Shown here one piece after another: positions 16,044-25,746 of a stretch of DNA of 64,000 bases (positions are counted from its first letter, which is position 1; every line of letters starts with the position of its first letter). This DNA comes from Bacillus sp. T3. Its GTDB lineage: Bacteria > Bacillota > Bacilli > Bacillales > Cytobacillaceae. The stretch lies in contig NZ_CP137761.1 in the NCBI RefSeq assembly GCF_033449965.1, positions 2,356,001 through 2,420,000 on the forward strand. The letters run 5' to 3'. Made by a program: the position numbers and the translations under genes. The notes under the pieces are model-generated. The model saw only the letters and a list, made by a program, of their open reading frames with translations, ran no database searches and was not told the DNA's origin.

Positions 16044-18812
16044 ATGGATAAAAAATCCAGATCAATAAGAGGGATTATTAGCTTTTCTTTTGTTTTTTTA
16101 ATGGTTAGCACTCTCCTTACGATTGGTTATATTATTTTCTCTAATTGGAATGATGCTTCTGAAAGCGTAATTAATCAAATAGAGAATGATGCGGCAAAAG
16201 ATATCACCAACAAAATTGATAATCTCATCCTTATTCCATCAAATACAAATCAGGTTAATCATTATTTGCTTGAGCGTGAGATGATTGATTTTCAAAATAA
16301 GAATATTCGTGATGCATTTTTTGCTGGAATCATTAATTCGAGCAGTAAAGAAATATATAGCTTTAGTTACGGGTTGGAAAATGGCGAATATTACGGAGCA
16401 CGTAGAAACGTGTTTAACGAAATCGAAATATATCGCAGTAATCCCGAAACAAATGGTCATTCCTATTATTATTCTGTCTCAAAAGAATTGACAGAGGAAG
16501 ATTTTGTTGAAGATTTTGGAGCGTTTGACCCACGTACTAGACCTTGGTACACTCTGGCAAAGGAAGCTGGGAAACCAATCTATTCTCCACTTTATAAGCA
16601 TTTTGTTAAGGATGACCTTGTGCTCACATCAGCCTATCCAATATATAATAAGGAAGGAAATCTTAAAGGAGTACTTGGCACACACATCACATTATCAAGC
16701 TTAAACAGTTTTTTAAAGGAAGTCGTGTCAGACCGTAAGGCAACCGCCTATGTAATCGAAAGAAATACTGGTGATATTGTAGCCAATTCTGTTGAAACAG
16801 CAAACTTTAAAAAAATGGAAGACGGAACTTATGAAAGAATTGGTATTGAAGATATTGAAACTACTTCGATTATCGATGCCTACAAGTCCTACAAAAAAAC
16901 AGATAAGAAAAACTATGTTGGTAAGGAAGCTGGAGAAACCTTTCAGCTTAAGCTAACCGAATATAAAAAGGATGGTTTAGATTGGTTAATTATAACAGCA
17001 GTACCTGAAAGTCTATTGAAGAGTGAAATCAATCAAAATATCCAAACGGCAAGTGTATTATCAATTATCGCACTATTTATTTCGTTTTTTATTTATAAAA
17101 AAAGCACGGACGTCATTTTAAGACCAATAAATAATTTGATTGATGTAGCTGATCGTTTTTCAAAAGGTGATTTAAGTCAGAGGGCCTACATATATAAAAA
17201 TGACGAAATTGGAAAGCTGTCAAATGCATTTAATAATATGGCTGAAGAATTAAATGTACATATTAATAGGTTGGAAGAAAAGGTTAAGGAAAGAACGGCA
17301 GAAATTGAAAGGGCTAATCATGAATTAAATTTAGCAAAAATTGAAGCTGACAAGGCAAATGAAGCTAAAAGCGAGTTTCTAGCAAATATGAGTCATGAAA
17401 TTCGGACTCCACTTAATGCAATTATTGGATTCAGTGAACTGTTATCCAATACAATGAAAAACGAAATCAATCAAAATTACATTAAAACCATTAACAGTGC
17501 AGGAAATAGTCTCCTTACGATCATTAATGATATTCTTGACCTGTCTAAAATAGAAGCAGGTAAAGTTGAATTGCAGTATAAACCCGTCAAATTTCCTGCA
17601 ATTTTTAAAGAGATTGAAACGATTTTTAGTCAAAAGCTTGAGAGCAAGGGAATTAAAATGATTCTTGACATCCAAACTGATATGTCAGATGTTTTTCTGT
17701 TTGATGAGGTAAGGATTCGTCAAATTTTATTGAACTTAGTAGGAAATGCTGTTAAGTTTACCGAAACAGGATCTATCAAACTGTCCATAAAAACATTGAC
17801 TCCAACGTCTCATAATCAAAGTACGGTTAATTTATCACTATCGGTTGAGGATACGGGAATTGGAATACCAAATGAAGAAAAAGAAAAGATATTTGAGGCA
17901 TTTACACAAATATCGGGACAAAGTATTAAGAAATATGGTGGTACAGGACTTGGGCTTTCGATTACAAAAAAACTTGTTGAAATGATGAATGGCATTATTC
18001 ATTTAGAAAGCACAGTTGGTAAGGGCAGTATCTTTACCATTGAATTTACCAACGTTCAAATAGCTGCAACTGAAATGCTACCTGAAGACATAAAAAATTC
18101 CGATTTCTGCAAATATGTATTTTCGAAAGAAAAGATATTAGTGGTCGATGATATTGAAACCAATCGCTTTTTATTAAAAGAATTACTTTCTAAAGCTGGT
18201 TTAACGGTTCTTCAAGCAGAAAATGGTCAAGAAGCTTTAAATATTTGTGAAATAGAAAACCCAGTCTTAATTATTACGGACCTTGTTATGCCATTAATGG
18301 ATGGATTTGAAGTGAGCTCGAGATTAAAGCAAAACAAAAAGTTTTGTGATGTTCCGATCATCGCATTAAGTGCGTCGGCTCATCAGGTAATACTAGAAGA
18401 AACAGAATTTGATGAATATTTAATGAAACCAGTGAATGCAGAGGAACTATTGGGGAAAATAGCTCAATATATTAAACCCGCTTCAAAGAGGGAACCTAAC
18501 TGTAAACAACCTGTAGTAACAACCATGATACAATTCGAAAATTTAGAACCAGAGATACTTGTGGATCTAAGGGTTCAGTTAGAGCCATTACTGAAAAAAT
18601 TAGACTCCTCGATCATTATCGGGAGTGTAAAAGCCTTAGCTGAAAGATTAATCCGATTAGGGGAGCAGCATCAAACGGAACTAATCATTTCAATTGGGGA
18701 AAATTTAATGTTAAGCGCTGATTGCTATGATATAGTAAACATTAAACTTCAAATCAAACAAATTGAAAAAATATTAACTGAGGATACTAGAAATGGAAAA
18801 TCAAACGAATGA
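16044..18812 (+). CDS. Hybrid sensor histidine kinase (dCACHE-HAMP-HisKA-HATPase-REC)
   Basis: About 922 residues. Membrane helices near 10-32 and 330-348 flank an extracytoplasmic dCACHE-like sensor containing FDPRTRPWYTLAKEAGKPIYS. HAMP and coiled-coil follow, then HisKA with FLANMSHEIRTPLNAIIGFS (phospho-His), HATPase with N, G1 and G2 boxes (NAVKFTETG, DTGIGIP, GGTGLGLSI) and a receiver domain (VVDDIETNR, phospho-Asp in ITDLVMPLMDG, Lys in LMKPVN). The C-terminal 90 residues are helical, like tails of other hybrid kinases, without a clear Hpt His. An ATG with ATGGAG upstream is preferred to a TTG at 15984. It overlaps the next gene by 20 bases. Confidence 0.88.
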   Translation: MDKKSRSIRGIISFSFVFLMVSTLLTIGYIIFSNWNDASESVINQIENDAAKDITNKIDNLILIPSNTNQVNHYLLEREMIDFQNKNIRDAFFAGIINSSSKEIYSFSYGLENGEYYGARRNVFNEIEIYRSNPETNGHSYYYSVSKELTEEDFVEDFGAFDPRTRPWYTLAKEAGKPIYSPLYKHFVKDDLVLTSAYPIYNKEGNLKGVLGTHITLSSLNSFLKEVVSDRKATAYVIERNTGDIVANSVETANFKKMEDGTYERIGIEDIETTSIIDAYKSYKKTDKKNYVGKEAGETFQLKLTEYKKDGLDWLIITAVPESLLKSEINQNIQTASVLSIIALFISFFIYKKSTDVILRPINNLIDVADRFSKGDLSQRAYIYKNDEIGKLSNAFNNMAEELNVHINRLEEKVKERTAEIERANHELNLAKIEADKANEAKSEFLANMSHEIRTPLNAIIGFSELLSNTMKNEINQNYIKTINSAGNSLLTIINDILDLSKIEAGKVELQYKPVKFPAIFKEIETIFSQKLESKGIKMILDIQTDMSDVFLFDEVRIRQILLNLVGNAVKFTETGSIKLSIKTLTPTSHNQSTVNLSLSVEDTGIGIPNEEKEKIFEAFTQISGQSIKKYGGTGLGLSITKKLVEMMNGIIHLESTVGKGSIFTIEFTNVQIAATEMLPEDIKNSDFCKYVFSKEKILVVDDIETNRFLLKELLSKAGLTVLQAENGQEALNICEIENPVLIITDLVMPLMDGFEVSSRLKQNKKFCDVPIIALSASAHQVILEETEFDEYLMKPVNAEELLGKIAQYIKPASKREPNCKQPVVTTMIQFENLEPEILVDLRVQLEPLLKKLDSSIIIGSVKALAERLIRLGEQHQTELIISIGENLMLSADCYDIVNIKLQIKQIEKILTEDTRNGKSNE

Positions 18813-20334
18813 ATTGATCTTGATTGTTGATGACAACCCTAATAATATTCAGGTCTTAGCAACTGTGATGGCAGAATGCGGGTATGAGGTTGGAATCGCC
18901 CAGAATGCATTTGAAGTATATAAATTCCTTGAAGAGAACAGACCAGAGCTAATTCTATTGGATGTTGAAATGCCTGAGATTGACGGGTATGAGGTTTGTT
19001 ATACCATTAAACAAAATACAAAATATAAAGATATCCCAATCATCTTTTTGACTGTTAAAAGTGAAATTCAAGATATTGTAAAGGGTTTTGAACTTGGTGC
19101 AGTCGATTATATGACAAAGCCTTTTAATCGAAAAGAGTTAATATCTAGGGTGAAAACTCATATTTCGCTTAAACGGTCTAAGGATGAATTGGAAAGGAAA
19201 AATCGTGAACTCAAAGGTGTTATACGGGAAAGAAAACGGCTTGAGCGGGAAAAGGATTTATTAACCTTAGAACTGCGAAAGCATCGAGATATTTTAGAAG
19301 AAATGGTGGATGTGAGGACGAAAGAACTGGCTTCTGCTAACGAAAAAATTATTAATATTATTGATAGTATAACGGATGGATTTATTGCTTTAGATAGAGA
19401 ATGGAGATGTATATACGTTAATCAATTTTTCCCAAGGGTTGATACTCCTTATAATTTGTTAGGGAAGAACTTTTGGGGGCTCTATCTTGAAACGGTAAAT
19501 TCGGAAATGTATCATGAACTTCATCGGGCGATGAAGGAAAGGGTAGCGACTCATTTTGAAACACGTTCAATTTATGATGATATATGGTATCAAATTTCAG
19601 TATTTCCTTTTAATGATGATGGAATCTGTTGTTTTTTTAAGGATATAACGGAAAAAAAGAAAATGGAGAATGAAATGAAACGGTTGTCTGGTCTTGATCT
19701 GATCGGTCAAATGGCTGCTGGAATCAGCCATGAAATCCGTAATCCAATGACAACGGTGCGAGGATTTTTACAGCTATTAAACAAAAAAGATGAGTGCAAG
19801 GAGTTTAATGAATACTTCGAATTAATGATTGACGAGCTAGACCGTGCCAATTCGATTATTTCGGAATTTCTCTCAATGGGGAATACTAGAACAACAGATT
19901 TACAAGACTTAGATTTAAATTTAATTATTTATGATATTATTCCGTTACTCAATGCAGATGCATTTAATCAAAATAAACAGGTCCAGTTGGAAACAACTGA
20001 CATCCCAAAGTTGCGATTAAATCGCAATGAAATTAGACAATTGATATTAAATCTTTTCCGCAATGGCTTGGAGGCCATGGAGCAAGATAAAATATTAACG
20101 ATTAAAACTTATCAAGAAAATGATAGTGTGGTTCTTGCAATCGAGGATCAAGGTGTTGGAATTGAACCTGAAGTATTAGAAAAATTAGGAACACCATTTT
20201 TCTCGACGAAGGATAATGGGACAGGCTTAGGCCTGGGTGTCTGTTATGCCATTGCAGCACGACATAATGCAAAAATCGAAATTCAAACCGGAAAAGAAGG
20301 AACGACTTTTTATGTTAAATTTAATTTAACATAA
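18793..20334 (+). CDS. Receiver-PAS-histidine kinase
   Basis: 513 residues. An N-terminal receiver domain (LIVDDNPNN, phospho-Asp in LLDVEMPEIDGYEV, MTKPFN) is followed by a coiled coil (about 135-190). A PAS-like domain follows (about 195-295, DSITDGFIALDREWRCIYVN), then HisKA with MAAGISHEIRNPMTTVRGF and HATPase (NLFRNGLEAM, EDQGVGI, GTGLGLGVC). It has no membrane helices. The kinase part resembles sporulation-type KinA-E/YheA-like enzymes. Its start lies inside the previous kinase gene, so the two are translationally coupled. The receiver may be phosphorylated by the hybrid kinase. No output regulator is adjacent. Confidence 0.88.
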   Translation: MENQTNELILIVDDNPNNIQVLATVMAECGYEVGIAQNAFEVYKFLEENRPELILLDVEMPEIDGYEVCYTIKQNTKYKDIPIIFLTVKSEIQDIVKGFELGAVDYMTKPFNRKELISRVKTHISLKRSKDELERKNRELKGVIRERKRLEREKDLLTLELRKHRDILEEMVDVRTKELASANEKIINIIDSITDGFIALDREWRCIYVNQFFPRVDTPYNLLGKNFWGLYLETVNSEMYHELHRAMKERVATHFETRSIYDDIWYQISVFPFNDDGICCFFKDITEKKKMENEMKRLSGLDLIGQMAAGISHEIRNPMTTVRGFLQLLNKKDECKEFNEYFELMIDELDRANSIISEFLSMGNTRTTDLQDLDLNLIIYDIIPLLNADAFNQNKQVQLETTDIPKLRLNRNEIRQLILNLFRNGLEAMEQDKILTIKTYQENDSVVLAIEDQGVGIEPEVLEKLGTPFFSTKDNGTGLGLGVCYAIAARHNAKIEIQTGKEGTTFYVKFNLT

Positions 20335-20370
20335 GCCACTTGTTATTATAAACACAATAACATTTATCTA

Positions 20371-20404
20371 AGGTGCTATTCAAAATGAATAGTGCTTTTT
20401 TTTA
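20371..20404 (+). terminator. Intrinsic terminator after the kinase pair
   Basis: AGGTGCTATTCA and TGAATAGTGCTTT form a 10-12-bp stem with G-T pairs and a 3-base loop, followed by a long T-run. Confidence 0.8.
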
Positions 20405-20447
20405 GTTTTTTGTGCGTTTAAGAACGAAGTTGATTTTGAGCAATCTT

Positions 20448-20575
20448 TTGATTGGAGTGGAAGGTGCGAGACTCCTGCGGGAGAAGGGGTCGCGGGAGAC
20501 ACCACAGGTGCTTTAGCGCCGAGGAGGCTTCCGGACTCCCCGCGGAAAGGGAGCACCTGGAACGGAAATCAACAG
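20448..20575. repeat. GC-rich intergenic repeat, copy 2
   Basis: TTGATTGGAGTGGAAGGTGC...CACCTGGAACGGAAATCAA. It is nearly the same as copy 3 (47475-47605) across its whole length and related to copy 1. It again sits just after a gene terminator. The 335-base gap 20335-20669 otherwise holds only the terminator and the next gene's leader. Confidence 0.85.
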
Positions 20576-20669
20576 ACAAACTTAACAAAGACAAACTTTT
20601 ATAGATGGATAAAAATTGGGAGTTAATAAATACTAAGTCTGTTTAATCAAACGAAAAGGAGTAAACAAC

Positions 20670-21317
20670 ATGAAAAAACGTTGCAGTTTGATTCTCTTAC
20701 TCATAATGCTCATTACAATGAACGCTTCTCCTATTGTGGAAGCAAACGGAAAAGTAGCAACAAATGAAACGTGCCTGAACGAATCTGTAATCAAATTAAA
20801 ATATGATATGCAAAAGGCCTGGATTGAACATGCGTGGTGGACGAGGAGTTTTATCGTTAGTAATTTAGCAGGGCTCGAGGATCAAAAGGATGTCTTAGAT
20901 CGCCTTATGCAAAACCAAGTCGATATCGGAAATCTAATTAAACCATATTACGGAGAGGAGGCAGGCACCAAGCTGACCAATTTATTAAGGGAACATATTG
21001 CTATTGCTGGTCAATTGATTGATGCAGTTAAAACGAAAAATCAGGTCAATACGGAGAAATACAATAAGGAATGGGTTCGAAACGCAGATGAAATTGTCGC
21101 TTTTCTAACAAAGGCCAACCCAAATTGGTCAAAAAAAATCCTTACAGATATGTTTTATACTCATTTAAAGCTAACGACTGAAGAGGTTCAATCCAGACTC
21201 AACCGCAATTGGAAGGGCGACATAAAGGTTGCTGATATAAACGAACAACATTTAATAAAAATGGGAGATCTATTAACTGACGGCATTGTAAAACAGTTTC
21301 CTAATCAATTCAAATAA
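20670..21317 (+). CDS. Secreted helical protein of unknown function
   Basis: 215 residues with a cleavable-looking signal peptide (MKKRCSLILLLIMLITMNAS, then PIVEANG). The mature part is predicted mostly helical and His/Trp-rich, with KAWIEHAWWTRSFIVSNLAG (about 50-69). The second half repeats the first half's pattern: HxxxxxxLL..GI.KQFP near the end resembles the DIGNLIKPYYG segment near 95, suggesting an internal duplication. AAAAGGAG lies 7 bases before the ATG. Single-gene unit with its own terminator. I cannot assign a function. Confidence 0.75.
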   Translation: MKKRCSLILLLIMLITMNASPIVEANGKVATNETCLNESVIKLKYDMQKAWIEHAWWTRSFIVSNLAGLEDQKDVLDRLMQNQVDIGNLIKPYYGEEAGTKLTNLLREHIAIAGQLIDAVKTKNQVNTEKYNKEWVRNADEIVAFLTKANPNWSKKILTDMFYTHLKLTTEEVQSRLNRNWKGDIKVADINEQHLIKMGDLLTDGIVKQFPNQFK

Positions 21318-21334
21318 TGATAATCCAAAAATGA

Positions 21335-21372
21335 AGCAAGGGTGTACCTTTTGTATATCTTTGCTTTTTTTG
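21335..21372 (+). terminator. Intrinsic terminator after the secreted protein gene
   Basis: AGCAAGG (21335-21341) pairs with CTTTGCT (21359-21365) across a 17-base loop, followed by T's. Confidence 0.65.
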
Positions 21373-21487
21373 TTTTGTACTATTCCTATAAAATATAAAA
21401 AGTGATATATTGGTATAATTATAAAGAATATTTAGATAACGGATTTGTGTGTCATAGGTTGCACAAAAGCATCAAGGAGGAAACAGT

Positions 21488-22369
21488 GTGAAGGGTCAAG
21501 CAAAAATGATATTTACTATGCTCATCTTTGGGAGTATTGGTGTGTTTGTAAAAAATATTAATCTTTCATCTAGTGAAATAGCACTTTTACGGGGCATTAT
21601 CGGAAGTATATTTTTATACGGTATTAGCTTAATTTTGAAAAAACAACTTTCATTTTCTATGATTAAGGAAAATATTGTGTTATTATCCCTTTCTGGTACT
21701 GCAATCGGCTTCAATTGGATATTCCTCTTTGAAGCTTATCGTTATACAACGATTGCTAACGCAACAGTCAGCTATTATTTTGCACCAATATTTGTCATGG
21801 CATTAGCTCCGTTCATATTGAAAGAAAGATTAACACCAGTAAAGGTAAGTTGTATCGTACTTGCTATGCTCGGTTTATTTTTAATTGTTTATTCTGGAGG
21901 AGGAGATGTACAAGGGAATTATCGTCACCCTATTGGGATTTTGTATGGATTGCTTGCAGCAGCACTGTATGCGAGCGTCATCTTAATGAATAAATTTATT
22001 AAAAATCTCTCTGGCTATGAAACGACATTTTCTCAATTAATGATTGCATCGGTCGTGCTACTACCTTATGTATACATAAAAGAAGCCATGACTTTTTCTG
22101 CACTAGACTTAAAATCGATTGTATTCATTCTTATTCTTGGAATTATTCATACTGGCTTTGCTTATTTCTTATATTTTAGCTCACTTCAAGAACTAAAAGG
22201 ACAAACCATTGCAGTGTTAAGCTATATTGACCCGATTTCGGCTGTTGTGATTGCGGCGATTATTTTACATGAAGCTATGAACACAATGCAGATTGTCGGA
22301 GGCATTTTAATATTAGGTTCGACCTTTTTGAGTGAGACTTCGTGGAAAGTTAGAAAATTAGAGGTGTAG
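21488..22369 (+). CDS. EamA/DMT-family transporter
   Basis: 293 residues, ten predicted membrane helices in two EamA repeats (first about 1-135, second about 150-285). The repeats show LRGIIGSIFLYGI, TIANATVSYYFAPIFVM and the matching GQTIAVLSYIDPISAVVIAA. Family members export amino acids or other small metabolites; the substrate here is unknown. The start is GTG with AAGGAGG 8 bases upstream. It ends 5 bases before the next gene, a hydroxyacid dehydrogenase, so the two form an operon. Confidence 0.88.
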   Translation: MKGQAKMIFTMLIFGSIGVFVKNINLSSSEIALLRGIIGSIFLYGISLILKKQLSFSMIKENIVLLSLSGTAIGFNWIFLFEAYRYTTIANATVSYYFAPIFVMALAPFILKERLTPVKVSCIVLAMLGLFLIVYSGGGDVQGNYRHPIGILYGLLAAALYASVILMNKFIKNLSGYETTFSQLMIASVVLLPYVYIKEAMTFSALDLKSIVFILILGIIHTGFAYFLYFSSLQELKGQTIAVLSYIDPISAVVIAAIILHEAMNTMQIVGGILILGSTFLSETSWKVRKLEV

Positions 22370-22374
22370 AGATC

Positions 22375-23307
22375 ATGGTCATTAAAAATATTTTAGTTAT
22401 TAGTCCGATGTATAAAGAAGTTCAACGTCTAATAGAAAAAGAAGCATTGCCATATTGCATTCATTATTTAGCTGAAGAAAGGTTAAATGAAGCTGAATTG
22501 GACTGGGCGGATGCACTCGTTTGTTTTAATTTGAAGGCTGATATTGATTATAGCGGGGTGAAATGGGTGCACTCACTAGGGGCTGGTGTTGACCGATTTT
22601 TATACGGGAAGAAGTGGGATGAGAAGGTATTATTAACGAGAACCATCTGTTCTTTTGGGCAGAGAATTGCACAATACAGCTTGAGTTATATTCTTCAGGA
22701 CCTTCAAGCACATCAGAAATTTGCTGAAAACGAAAAACAAAAGAACTGGCAACCGTATACTCCTGGTTTACTTAGCGAACAAAAGCTGATGATTTATGGA
22801 ACAGGTGAAATTGGGCAAACCGTTGCTAAAGTATTGTCAAGCTTTGGTGTAAAGGTATATGGGGTTTCATTAAGCGGTACGAAAAAGGACTATTTTCATG
22901 AAGTGCTTTCGATTGATACACATTACACTCGTTTAAATGAAATGAATTTTGTTATCAATACATTGCCGTTAACGGAGCAAACCTACACCCTATTTAATAA
23001 GGATATCTTTCAACATACGCGCAACATCGGTTTTATTAATGTTGGCAGAGGGGCGTCTTTGGATGAAATAGCTCTGCTCGAAGCGTTAGCTGCCAATCAG
23101 GTGCGATTTGCTGTTCTTGATGTTTTTTCTCAAGAACCCCTCCCAAAGGAACATCCATTTTGGGAACATCCAAGCATCGTGATTACACCTCATATTTCTG
23201 CTGTTACCACACCTGAAGAAGGGGTGGCCTGTTTTATTGAGACGTTAAATAATATAGAAGAAAATAAACCGCTACGAAATATTGTTAATCCTTCAAAAGG
23301 ATATTAA
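22375..23307 (+). CDS. D-2-hydroxyacid dehydrogenase family protein
   Basis: 310-residue NAD(P)-dependent oxidoreductase. The nucleotide-binding glycines are in MIYGTGEIGQTVAK (about 138-151). The catalytic Arg is in INVGRGASLDE, Glu in DVFSQEPLPKEHPFW and His in ITPHISAVT. The divergent N-terminal domain resembles the YdgJ/GhrA-type glyoxylate or phosphoglycerate dehydrogenase-like branch. It probably reduces a 2-keto acid; substrate unknown. It follows the EamA gene by 5 bases, so transporter and enzyme may handle the same metabolite. Confidence 0.86.
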   Translation: MVIKNILVISPMYKEVQRLIEKEALPYCIHYLAEERLNEAELDWADALVCFNLKADIDYSGVKWVHSLGAGVDRFLYGKKWDEKVLLTRTICSFGQRIAQYSLSYILQDLQAHQKFAENEKQKNWQPYTPGLLSEQKLMIYGTGEIGQTVAKVLSSFGVKVYGVSLSGTKKDYFHEVLSIDTHYTRLNEMNFVINTLPLTEQTYTLFNKDIFQHTRNIGFINVGRGASLDEIALLEALAANQVRFAVLDVFSQEPLPKEHPFWEHPSIVITPHISAVTTPEEGVACFIETLNNIEENKPLRNIVNPSKGY

Positions 23308-23315
23308 AAAGGTGT

Positions 23316-23349
23316 AAAGGAGGCCATTTAAAGAAATGGCCTCCTTTTG
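23316..23349. terminator. Bidirectional terminator
   Basis: AAAGGAGGCCATTT and its complement (23316-23329 / 23334-23347) form a 14-bp stem with a 4-base loop, between convergent genes. Confidence 0.88.
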
Positions 23350-23352
23350 TCA

Positions 23353-24402
23353 TTATTCCATCATTTCAGATTGAACGTAATGATAGAGTAGCTTAGCGGT
23401 ATTTTCAATAGAATCCCGATGAGTTCGTTCGAAAGCATGGGAGGAATCAATACCAGGGCCAACCAATCCATGGATGATATCATGACCAGAACGGATCGCC
23501 GCAGAAGCATCTGAACCATAATATGGATAAATATCCAGCTTATACGCTATGCCATTGTCATTTGCAAGCTTAACTAGTTTGTTTCTAAGACCTAAATGGT
23601 AAGGCCCACTTGCATCCTTTACACAAATCGAGACCGTATATTCATCTGTTGATTGTCCATCGCCAATTGCTCCCATATCAACGGCAAGATATTCTACCGT
23701 TTGGGTTGGAATATTGGAATTTCCGCCATATCCGATTTCTTCATTGTTGGAAATAAGAAAATGGGTCGTATAGGGTAGCTGAATTTTTTCTAGGACGATT
23801 TGTTTTATAAGCTGAAGGAGTATCGCCACACTTGCCTTATCATCAAGGTGTCGCGACTTGATAAAGCCGGAAGATGTGTATTCTACCCTTGGGTCAAATG
23901 AAACAAAATCTCCAACTTCAATTCCAAGTGCTTTTACATCATCCGCGTTGAGCACTTTCTCATCAATCCGCACTTCCATATTATCTTGATTGCGTTCAGC
24001 TTTATCGGCATCTTTATATACATGAACAGATGTTTGATGCATTAAAATGGTACCTCTATATTTTTTACCGGAGGAGGTAGCGATCTCACAATACTCTCCT
24101 TCAATCGAATTAAATTTAAAGCCACCAATTAAATCCAGCTTGAGTCGTCCACTTGGTTTTATCTCTTTCACCATGGCTCCCAATGTATCCACATGGGCTG
24201 TAAGCATTCGATGGTTTTGTTCATTCTGACCAGGTAGAGATGCAATCAACCCACCTTTGTGATTACGTTTAGTTTCAACACGATACTCCTTTAAAAAGTT
24301 CTCTACAAAAGTAATCACTTCATTTGTGTTCCCAGAGGGACTAGGAATTTCAACTAATGATTTTATTAAACGAACGGTTTCATCTGTGTTTGGATATGTC
24401 AT
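23353..24402 (-). CDS. M42-family aminopeptidase
   Basis: About 349 residues. Cobalt/zinc-dependent aminopeptidase fold: AHVDTLGAMVKEI (first metal ligands), SRHLDDKASVAILL (bridging Asp), SNNEEIGYGGNS (catalytic Glu pair), AVDMGAIG and the C-terminal GPGIDSSHAFERTH. A PDZ-like insert covers about 75-170. It acts in the cytosol on short peptides. The start at MTYPNTDE follows AGAGAGGTG; an earlier ATG would add 19 residues without a good site. Close to B. subtilis YhfE by the look of it. Confidence 0.87.
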   Translation of the reverse strand: MTYPNTDETVRLIKSLVEIPSPSGNTNEVITFVENFLKEYRVETKRNHKGGLIASLPGQNEQNHRMLTAHVDTLGAMVKEIKPSGRLKLDLIGGFKFNSIEGEYCEIATSSGKKYRGTILMHQTSVHVYKDADKAERNQDNMEVRIDEKVLNADDVKALGIEVGDFVSFDPRVEYTSSGFIKSRHLDDKASVAILLQLIKQIVLEKIQLPYTTHFLISNNEEIGYGGNSNIPTQTVEYLAVDMGAIGDGQSTDEYTVSICVKDASGPYHLGLRNKLVKLANDNGIAYKLDIYPYYGSDASAAIRSGHDIIHGLVGPGIDSSHAFERTHRDSIENTAKLLYHYVQSEMME

Positions 24403-24553
24403 TTCAAGCACCTCTCTATGTACATTCATTATCTGTCTTATTATAATCCTTTCCACCAAGATTATCTAAAAAGAACGACGCATCAAGGTTTAAAAAAATA
24501 TTTGGTAAAATAGGAACAGAGTATTTAAGTTTGGATCGAAAGGATGAGATTTT

Positions 24554-25114
24554 TTGAATTCAAAATCGAAATGGAATAAGAAGTATCAGGAACGAGTAGT
24601 AAACCTTCCTAAACTTACCCCAAATGGTCGATTAACAAATCTGTCGCCGTATTTAAAAGGTGGATTAGCCCTCGATTTGGCGTGTGGACTTGGTGCGAAT
24701 AGTCTGTTCTTGGCCCAATCAAACTATGAAGTGCAGGCAATTGATCTCTCAGATGTGGCCGTAAACTATCTTAACGAACAGGCTAGGGAGCAATCTCTAC
24801 CAATTAAAGTTAAAGTCTGCGACCTTACAGACAAGAATGAACTTCATTTTAAGCAAGAAAAATTTGATCTAGTTGTGATCACCTATTATCTCGATCGTTC
24901 TCTCTTTCCACTAGTAAAAATGACTGTTAAACAAGGAGGATACTTTTTTATGGAAACTTATTTTGTTTCAGCAGAAAATAATAACAGAGAAATATCTGAT
25001 CATTATAAACTTTTGCCAAACGAGTTGTTAATGGAATTTGGTAATTGGTCGGTCCTCTTTTATGAGGAAAATGAGCAGGAGGGGAGACAAACAATTTTTT
25101 GTCGGAAAGAATAG
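24554..25114 (+). CDS. Class I SAM-dependent methyltransferase
   Basis: 186 residues with motif I LALDLACGLGANSLFLA (about 39-55), motif II acidic end AIDLSDVAV, and a FDLVVITYYLDRSLFPL motif IV region. It resembles the small TehB/YrrM-like methyltransferases. Substrate unknown. The start is TTG with AAAGGATGAG upstream, and the first residues MNSKSKWNKKYQER fit a typical W-N-x-x-Y-x-E opening. Probably a single-gene unit diverging from the M42 peptidase gene. Confidence 0.8.
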   Translation: MNSKSKWNKKYQERVVNLPKLTPNGRLTNLSPYLKGGLALDLACGLGANSLFLAQSNYEVQAIDLSDVAVNYLNEQAREQSLPIKVKVCDLTDKNELHFKQEKFDLVVITYYLDRSLFPLVKMTVKQGGYFFMETYFVSAENNNREISDHYKLLPNELLMEFGNWSVLFYEENEQEGRQTIFCRKE

Positions 25115-25477
25115 TATAAAGGTTTATTTTGATAGTGCTTAAACGCATAACTGTGTTATTGCACTAAAGTTTTTAGCATTTTTACAATATTTTTTCTTTA
25201 TTCCGTATTGTTATTTCGAAATAATTCGGTTGTTTCCTTTACTATCATTTATTCTGTTAGAAATATTTTAATAGAGGTAGTTACGCATACTTTTATTTTT
25301 TAGCATAATATTTCAATATTATATAACATTTTTCTCAATTTTTTAACATTTTGTTACCTCGTTCACAAGTGTTCTAGTTCGTGCTACTATCGAGATGCGT
25401 TGAATTGCTTATTTGCTTTACAGTAAATTTCTTTGCTCAAATATGCATCAAAAAATTTCAATAGGGTGGGACAGAAT
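25115..25477. other. 363-base gap without a gene
   Basis: A/T-rich sequence before the Spo0E-like gene. The one notable element is a perfect 14-base palindrome TTATTTCGAAATAA at 25211-25224. I see no convincing promoter, terminator or small coding frame here. Confidence 0.5.
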
Positions 25478-25711
25478 ATGAGTTGTATGAAGCTGGAAAG
25501 AGAATCGATTCAAAATGAAAATACGAACCTATTATTAGAGATCCTTTATCTTAAAATCCAATTGCGTGATCTATATGAAAAAACTGGGCCGGGTAATTCT
25601 GAATATATTTCTCTTTCAATAAAACTTGATATACTGCAAAATGAATATATCGATAGTAAATTAGTCGATATTATTGGACATACAGAAAAAAAAGAAACGA
25701 AAAAAATATAA
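25478..25711 (+). CDS. Spo0E-like aspartyl-phosphate phosphatase
   Basis: 77 residues. Spo0E-family proteins remove phosphate from Spo0A and restrain sporulation. The sequence NLLLEILYLKIQLRDLYEKT followed by ISLSIKLDILQNEYI matches the two-helix fold with the S-x-x-x-D motif (S-I-K-L-D). The start is ATG 25478 with AGGGTGG 8 bases upstream; a TTG-started extension from 25433 is less likely. It lacks neighbours on the same strand. Confidence 0.82.
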   Translation: MSCMKLERESIQNENTNLLLEILYLKIQLRDLYEKTGPGNSEYISLSIKLDILQNEYIDSKLVDIIGHTEKKETKKI

Positions 25712-25746
25712 TTTCATTAGGAAAAATTATGATGAACATATAATCG

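Noticed and set aside
25211..25224. TTATTTCGAAATAA palindrome as an operator
   Set aside because: Short A/T-rich palindromes are common in this genome and no promoter elements lie around it.
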